From an uncultured Bacteroidota bacterium (GTDB lineage Bacteria > Bacteroidota > Bacteroidia > Bacteroidales > P3): DNA of 64,000 nt. The position numbers and the translations under genes were made by a program. The stretch covers positions 62,001-126,000 of the forward strand of contig CADBDA010000003.1 in assembly GCA_902793295.1 (NCBI GenBank), read 5' to 3'. Of this stretch, positions 42,538-51,500 are shown piece by piece. Position 1 is the first letter of the stretch; each line of letters opens with the position of its first letter. The notes beneath the pieces were generated by a model. It worked only from the letters and a program-made list of their open reading frames with translations. It made no database searches and was not told the DNA's origin.

Positions 42538-45500
42538 TTATTTCTTAATCAGTTTCTTGACCACTGAGCCGTGGGAAGTCTGTACGCGGATGTAGTAGCT
42601 GCCGGTGGGCTGGTTGCTCATGTCGAAGGTGAACTTGTTGCCATCCACCTTGCTGCTGAACACGCGACGGCTGACATTGTCGTAGACTTCGACATCCATC
42701 AAGGCGTCGCCTTCCACGTTGACAAGGCCGCGTGTCGGGTTGGGATAGACCTTCACATCGACCAGTTTCTGCACCTCGGGCACGTCGGTGAGACCCGTCA
42801 CGTAGAGGGTGAGGACCACCAGCGAGTCGCAGCCGTTGGCATTCTGCAGGCTGTCGACAAACTGGAGAGCCGAAAGCTCGTTGACGCGAGAGAGGTGGAA
42901 GGCCTCGCGGATGTCGTCGGCAGTAAGGTTGAAGCCGTTGCCCACATAGCCGCTGGCGAGGTCGGTGGTGTCGGTGATGAGGGTGGTGTCGCCATAGTTG
43001 ACGGTGAGCATAAGGGTCAGCGTGCTATCGACAAAGTCGTTGCTGTCGACAACATGGAAGACGTAGATGCCCGACTCGTAGAGGGTGAGGCCGTCGATTT
43101 CGAACTCATGGCAAGCGTTGGTTTCGATGGTGTCGCTGACTGGGATGAGGTCCGGTTCGCCAAACAGCGGCAATCCGTGGTTCTCGCCCTCGAGGTCGGA
43201 GCGCCAGGTGTTGTAGACGGTGTCGCCGTGGTCGCGCACCCAAGCGTTGAGGGCGCGGGTCAGGTTGTTGTAGCCATCGACAGGCTGGTGCAGGATGACC
43301 TGGTTGCCTCGGCCGCTGAAGGTGGTAGACTTCATAGGCGCGGTGCCCACATTGACACCCACCATATTATCGGACAAGCCTTCGATATAGTAGCAGTTGC
43401 TCACGCTGACGTTGTTGCCGATATAGCCGGCTATACCGCCAACGTAGCCATACTGCTTGTTGTATTCGAGGTTGCCATGGACATAGTTGTTGTTCATTTC
43501 AATATCCTCGGCGTAGCCCACAAGACCACCCACACGCTGCGACTTGTTGGAGGTCACGATGCGCACATAGTTGTTGTTGATCTGGGAGCGCGTATTGCTC
43601 TTGCCGCCAGTGTTCAGCTCGTCCTTGTTGAATCCCAAGAGACCGCCGACATAGATGGCGGAGAGCTTCGAGATGTCGATGTAGGAGAGACGCTGAGGTC
43701 TGTTGTTGATGAACGTGGCGCCGTTGGCAAGGCCGACGAAACCGCCGGCATAGACGCCGTTACCGTAAGCAGAGATACGTCCGGCATCGACGGCATTGGT
43801 GTTGACGGCTTCGCCATCGTAGTTGACAATGCTGAGGCGGCAGTTGGAGAGGGTCGAGTTGTTCATGCGCGAGATGAAACCGCCGATGCAGTATTCGCCG
43901 AAGATGGCGCCTCGCTGGATGGTGATGCGGTCGACCACGGTGTTCTCCTTAGCTTCGCCGACGATGGCGGAGACGTATGTGTTGCCGCGCACCATGGTGG
44001 AGTCGACGATGAAGTCCTTGATGGTGGCACCACGTGTCTGGCCGAACATACCGACCAACGGAATGGTGGTTTCGTTGACAAGGATGTTGGAGATATGGTT
44101 GCCGTTGCCGTCGAAGACACCCTCGAAGGGATTGTTTTCGTTGCCAAGGGGCGTCCATTTGTGTTCCTGCATATCGAACGATTTGGGGTTACCCTCACCA
44201 TCGCGCGTCAGGTTGAGCGTGATGGTGTTGAAGTGGAACGTTTGAGCGTTCTGGCCGTTGTAGCCGTTGACCATGCTGATGAGCCAAGCAAGACCCTTCT
44301 TGGAGTAGACGGTGACGTTGCCGTAATAGTCGACGTGGAAGTCGCCGTATTTCCAGTTGCCTTCGGATTCGGTAGAGCCGAGGTCGTAGGCGGTGCTGTT
44401 GTAGATGTCGGGAGCACTGGTCTTCAACGCTTCCATTTGAGCTTTGGTCTTCGAGTCGTCGTATTTGTTGACAACTTCAAACCAGTAGTCGCCTGGGACG
44501 TACATGATGGTGGGGCTATTGTCCTCGGTCCTTTCGGTGACGACGAACGAAGCGTTTTCAGGCGATGAGGGGTCGAAGTCCCAACCGATGAATTCCCAGC
44601 TGTTCGTTGACGTTGTCGGCTGGAAGCGGAGAATATCGCCCGGGCAAACCTCGACCGAAGGCGACCAGGAGTCGGTGTTCATTTCGGCTGTTCCGACATT
44701 ATAGATGCTGGTGTTTTCAGAATTAAACACTTCGATGCTGCCGCGAGCGGCGACGGGGTAGATGGAAGGTTTGACGCGGAACGAGCGGAAGAGTCGCATG
44801 TAGCGCGGCGTCATGTCGCCATCTTCGCAAGTGCCGTTGCCAGCATAGGGTTTGCCACTGTAGTCGTCAAGATGGCCATCGGTACAGCCAGGGGTGTGGG
44901 TGTAGCCGGCACGGCTGAGGCCGCCTTCGGCTCCACCAAGCTCATGGTCGTGTACGACCACATGGTCGGCACGGTCGTGGAAGCTGCTGCTGTCGACGCC
45001 AGGAGCCTCAATACGATAGAACAATTCCTCGGCGCGGGCGGCATCCAGCTGGGATTCTGTCAAGTTCTGCCAGTTGGCCAGAGCGCCACGCTTGCGGTGC
45101 AGCAGGAAGTTGTCGTAGTCGTAGAGGAATTTGCCGCCATCGTGGTGGTCGGTGGCAACCTTGGCCACTTTGACCTTGACATCCTGCGAGACCTCGCAGT
45201 TGCCGGTGATATCGGTGGCATGCACCCTGTAGGCATATTCGGAGCTTGAACCGCTGATATCGACACCCAGACGCATGACAAGCGTGTCGAACTGGGCCGA
45301 GTTGCGCAGTTTCTCGTATTCGGGAACACCGAAACGGCTGATAGCGTTCGAGCCAATGGTTTGGCGCGTTTGAATCGTTCTGGCGTTGCCCGGGTCGGAG
45401 ATGTCTTCCCAGGTGTAGGTGTAGGGGAAGAAGCCGCCACCCACATGGAAACGAATCGTGTCGGTGGTAAGGGCGCAGGTGGCATCGGGATTCCAATGGT

Positions 45501-48500
45501 AGGCAATAGAGTCGCCCTGTACGTAGTTGTTGAACTGCAAGCTAGTATTCTGCCGCATCAGATGGACAAAAGCGCCCATGGTTTCCACCTCCTGTTTGAC
45601 ACCTTTCTTGAACGATGCACAGCGTTGGAAGTAGATGTTGTAGGGTGCCAGTGAAGTGTGACGGAAGATGTATACGTTGTCGTTGTAATTGTCGAAGACG
45701 TCGGAGCCTGCATTGTATGTGTATGGGTTGGCCGACTGGGTGTAGCTATAGGCCACAGCAGGATAGTGGCTGACGAATGCCGGATTGCCTTCAGTGACAG
45801 TGCCGTTGCTGGCGGTGAACGACGAGTCGTTGAAGAAGACACCGGCGGCATAGTTGATGTCGACGAGGCTGGTGTTGGACTTGCCTTTACCGATACGGGC
45901 CACCATGATGGTGTCGCGGATACGGTCGGTGACATTGTCGAGGAAGTGAGGATCGCCTGTGTTTTCATAAGCGTAGCCCGGGAACCACTTGCTGATACCC
46001 ACACGCGAGTTGGGCGTCATTTCGCTCAGGAAGTAGACGACATCGCTCTGGTTGTCGTAGCGGATCAGGTGGTCGCGGCTGTAGGTCGATTCGTCGACAT
46101 CGGTGGTTGCGGGGTCGTCCGGCACCGTGACACTTCCGGCCTTACGAGTCAAGTAGATATTGCTAAGAGCAAAATATCTGGAATGTAGGAGTGTATCCAA
46201 ATGGTAGAGTTCGATATTTTTTTCTTGTGTTGCCGATTCAGAAGCGTCGGTGAAAACGTGAGCCGTCCTGACTTGAATACCGGTAGTGGTGGCATTGCTT
46301 GACTTGAGGTAGAAGTTGCGGGCAACTTGCACCTCGGTTTCTTTGGTACCAGTACCCAAGGTGAAGTGGCCACCATCGATGTAGGCTGCGGCACCATAGT
46401 TGTGCGGCAGGTGCGTTTCGTAGCCCGTGCCATAATTGTTGGCAGCGGCGTGGTCGAGAATAACGTTGTCGTAGATCATGCCCATGTCGCCGAGAATGAA
46501 CGAAGGAACAGCGCCGTCAACAGCGTCTTTGACCACAGCAACGGCTCCGCCGCCGATGGCGTTAGTGGTAGCGATGTCGACATTGCTGAAGTTGTTGGTC
46601 ATGCGCACATTCTTGATCATCGACACTTGGCCATGTTCGTGAACATAAACCATAGGTGCCTGTGACCAGAAAAGCGTTTTGACACGAGCGTCGTGCTCGT
46701 AATAGTAGTAGATGGTACCTTCGTTAGTTCCGGTACCTGCAATTTCGGTGTGATATCCTCCGTCACCATACGCAGCGGTGCGTTCTTGTTTTGTACGCGT
46801 ACAACCGCTGCCGTTGATCCAGATGTTGCGCATGGAGAGAATACCATTGTTCTTCACCTCGATCATGGCGTGTGGGTTAGCGCAGCCGAGGGTGGGGAAT
46901 TTATAGTGGCTGCCCGAGTAGCGGATTATCTGGATGACGCCATAGTCGTCGCCCATGATGGAGATAGGCTCGACGCCGTTGGTGATGGGCATCGTTTCGA
47001 GGATGCAAAGCACATCGCCCTCGTCGTAGATTTCTATGGCCTTTTTAAAGTTGGTCAGATAATTGTCAGGGTTATTCTTAATATAGGTTTTATGGTTACC
47101 AATGTTTGTGTAGTTGGGGTAAGAAGCACCCTGGTCGTAAGGGTTATGTCCGTATCCGTAGGCGTGGACGGTAAAAGCATGCGAGCTTGTACCATCGGAG
47201 GCCACAGCGGTACGCGTGAGTGTTTGGTTGGCGGGAATCGCTTCCATCAGACCCGTCTCGTTATTTAATGTCAATACCTCGGGAGCCAGATAGATGGTGT
47301 CGCCCTCCGTGCGGGTGCGCAATTTGATACGTATCTCAAATTTGCCATCGCCTTCGGTCTTGGTATTATAGTAGTGGCATTTCAGTTTCACCCAAGCCAG
47401 AGGTGTAGTGTACTGATCGTGGTAGTACCAGAGGCCGTTGAAGTTGAGCTTGACGTCGATACTAGCCGTGGAACGGCCGTCGAGGGTGCCCAGCCAGATG
47501 CCTTTGCCTTTGACGCCGCCCATATCGGAGCGGATGTTCGAACCGTTGCCCATGCAATCCCACGAGTTGTAACTTTTGTCGCGTACAGCGGCGTTCCAAG
47601 TGCCGGTGACAGCGTCGTTAAGGTTTTCCGTTCTCTCCCAGTCCTCCTTGGCCGCTTTATACAGGTCAATACCGTCTTGCTGTTCGATGTGATACCAGCC
47701 CAACGTGTTGTTGCTTGATTCGGTAGTGCTTTCGGTAGGAGTGACAATGAAGGAGAAATGGTTGTTGTTGTTGGGGGGTGTATTGTCGGGTCTCATCTCC
47801 TGCATGTGGAACCAATCTGACTTGTCCGGATTGATCGATGCCGATACTGCGGGGTCTTCAAGCCACTCGATACCTTCAATGTAGATGTCGCGCTGGAGGA
47901 AACCGGCCGGAATGGTGATTTTGCGCACATACTCGTTGGTGACACCCTCGTTGAACATGGCCAGAACAGGAGCCTCAAGGTCGGAGAATTCCTTGATGAC
48001 CGTGGAGATGGTGACGGTGACGTTGACAGGACCCACATAGTTACCGTCTTTGTCGAACTCGTAGAAGGTGAAGTTGACATCGCGGGTGATGGTAGTGGAG
48101 AGCCGTTTGTGGTAGGTCAGCGTGAACTGCATGGTCGGGATGGCGCCTGCGGCGGTACCGATGATGGCTTTGGAGATGAAACCACCGGCAACGGTAAGGT
48201 TGTCGTTACCCGAGATGACGCAGCGTTCCCACGTCGGATAGGGTGTATTTTCGCCACCATAGACAAGCTGACGTTCGAATTCGGAGGTTCTGACCACCGA
48301 AGGATCTCCGTCGTTCCAGTTGGGAGTGGTGTTGTCGAAGTTGTCAACACCCGTAAATACCAGACCGAAGGTGTAGTTAGGATCGCTGCCGAGCGTTGCG
48401 AGTTCGCTAGAAGTAGCGTCGGCTGACTTGAAGAAGAGATTCTTATTAGCCTCATAGCCTTCCTCGATGAGCTTCATCTGACCGCCGTTGTCCTGGTCGA

Positions 48501-51500
48501 TGCTTACCGAGTTGAGGACGTAGAAACTGCCGCCGTCGGCAGGAGGAAGCTCGAGGACAGTGGTGGCATAGGCCAATGAGTCGCCGCCCGATTCATTACC
48601 GACGACAACTGTACGAGTGCCGGTTTCAGATGTCTGACCATTTTCGTTAGCTTGCAAGATGGGAATGTTCGTTCCAGCCAACTCGTTGTTGAGTCGCTGG
48701 TCGGGTTTGACATTGGCGACAAGAGCGATATGACGGGTACGCGGGCCTTGGAGTTCGCCCACTTTCCATGTTCTGTAGTCGCCTTCATTATCATGAAGAT
48801 CGCCGTTGTCGTTGGCATCCACATTGACGTAGACGATTTCGTTCTCGAATTGTCTCGAGTGGTCTTCTCTGAAGTTGTCGCAGTAGCAAGTGGCGACGAA
48901 GCCGCCTTTGGACATATCTCCCATACCCTCTTTGACGGAAGCATAGACGTAGGACATCGAGGCGTCCTGAGTCATGAAGAACATCCAACCATAGATGCCA
49001 CCGAAGGCGTGGTTGCCGTCATCGATACCGTCGGGGGTATTGCCGGGGCCGCCAGTGACATCGACGAACGGCGAGATCTTGAGGTAGGAGCCGTTGCGCA
49101 TCATCAGCATATTGTATGCGGCGGGTTTGCCCACTTTACCACGATTGACATCCACCTTGTCGCACGACGAGATATTGTTGCAGGCGTTTTCCGTGCAACT
49201 CTCACCTTCACCGGGAGTGCCCCAGAGGTTGTCGATAAAGTCGTTGGCGACAATAGGAACAGCAGATGAACGGGAGTCGGGATCCACAGGGGTTTTGGAG
49301 TAGATTTCGTGTGGGTCATTGATGTTGTACACCTCGTCGGTGCGCAAGCTTGCGAGGTTGCCCACGAAGAGGCCAGGAGCATCGAGCAGCACCACGTTGT
49401 CGACGCGGAAGATAAGCGTATCAATACGGCAGAAGCTATAGCTGGGCGAAGTGTAGGCCGAGTAGGCGTCCTGTTCGCCGTACATCCAGATGAAGGCGCT
49501 GTCGAGGATCACCTTGTTGGCACGCTGGATGGAATAGATCTTCTTGGAGGGTTCGCAGTCGTAGTCGCCATAATGACGCAGGGTGATGAGTTTGTTGACA
49601 TCGCCGCCGTCGGTAGAGGTACCGGCACCGATGATGCTGTATGCGATATCCATGGTGGGCAGACCCACATTGAAGGGGTCGGTCAGCGAGGTGTAGTAGC
49701 CCTTGCCGTCGATGAGGATGTTGGTGACGCCGCCGAAGACACCACGGGTGTCGAAGTAGGCTTTGCTACCAGCCTCGCCCCAGTCGCTGGCGTTGTAGAC
49801 CGATGCCTGAAGCTCGATGTTGTTGGCCACAAGCGGTGTGTTGCCGGCAGGTGCCGTCCACGAGACAGGCACCTTGACTTTGTCGACTTTTTGGGTAGTT
49901 GAATTGTAGGTGTTGGTCATCTTGTAGCCGCTATGGCCAGGCAGGTTGGGTTTGTAGTCGGCCATGTTGACAGTGTTGTAGGTGTTGTTCCACACAGGGC
50001 AGTCGCGGACAGCGTCGACACCGATGTTGACGTACACCGAACCGTAGATGTTACCTTGGTAACCACCGCCGTAGACGCTTTTGGAGACACGGCCGCCGGT
50101 GATGTTGAGAATGGTGGTCGGGCGCAAGGTAGTATTTTGCAGAGTGTTGGAAGCGCCGTTTACTGCGCCGATACATTCGTAGGGGAAGCCATCGTCGACA
50201 GCTTCGCTACCACCGTAGACGCTGAACATCACATGGCCGCCGTCCATATTGAGGACCTTGTGGGCATAGGTGAGCTGCTTGCCGAGTTCGCCGCCATCGA
50301 CGTTCGTAGCGGCGGTGCGGGATCCGGTAGCCCAAGTGTCGAAGAATTGGCTCTTCATATCGGCCTTGCCACGAGCGCCGGTGAAGACATGGCGGTGGAA
50401 GGTACCGTCGTGAATATTCAGTTCTATATTACCTATCTTACTATCACGGGTGGCATTGGATGCGACCATTTCGGTGCGCGTCATGTCGCGGTCGCCGACA
50501 AGACCCATGTTGCCGCCGCCATAGATGGTGTTGAGGAAGTTGCCGCCATTGATGGTGACTTTGACATTCATGGAATAGGGAACGGTGTCGTAGCAGTTGC
50601 AGTTGGTGTTGCTTAGGACATCCAAATCGTCGGACAAGTCGCCGCGTTTCTGGACCCATTCCTTGTAGTAGCGTACATTTCTTGTGCCGTCGAAGTCGAT
50701 GCCGGTAGTGCTGACATCGCCATTGCCGGCGCCGAAGATGTGGGTGAAGGAACCGGAGTTGATGGTGAGGTTGGTGCTTTCGACACGACCGGTGAAGTCG
50801 TTACCGCCATAGATGGTGTCGATGATCCACTGTTCGCCGGCGGGCTCGTAGGCGTTGATGATACCCACAGCCTCGTTCTTCACATCGGAGGCAAGGCAGC
50901 CCAGATAGAGGGCCCGGAGCGGGCTGGTGGCGGTGTTCTCATAGACCACATAGGTCGTTCCCACATGGCCCGACTGGCCGCCGCCGAAGATGGCTGCGCG
51001 GGGACCGTTCATCTCCTTGAAGCGACGAATGGTGAGGAAGGCGGTGTCGAGGACATTACCCATTGCGGTGCCGGTGCCGTAAACGATGTCGCCGCTGCCG
51101 TCAAGCTGTGCCACGCCGGTATAGAGGCTCTTGCACTTGAGGGGAGCCTCGCCGCCGGTGACGCGCACGCCCATATTGTCGACGCGGCCCTTGCCGGCAC
51201 CGAAGATCATGCCGTTGATGACACCATCCTCAGCGTCGACAAGCACATTGGTGTAGCGGCAGTCGCCGCTGATGCCGCCGCCATAGACGTTGTTGAGCAC
51301 CATGTTGCCGGTGAGCACCACAGCGCTGCTGTCGACAAAGGGACGGCCTTTTATATTATGATAAAATATATTTAATGTATTTTCATTGGTTTTTTCTCCG
51401 ATGAAGTAGTTGTTGGTTGCTCCTTCGGGAGAGTAGTAGCGGGTGCCGTTCAAGTCGTAGTATTTCTTACCGTTTTCGGTTCCCTGATATTCATAGAAGG

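Noticed and set aside
42571..44568. Long open frame on the plus strand opposite giant gene 3 (665 codons)
   Set aside because: It is antisense to a clear gene with signal peptide and sorting domain. The biased codons of the giant genes leave the complementary frame free of stops. Similar antisense frames at 25826-27283, 32501-33700, 35363-36745 and 40094-41329 are rejected for the same reason.
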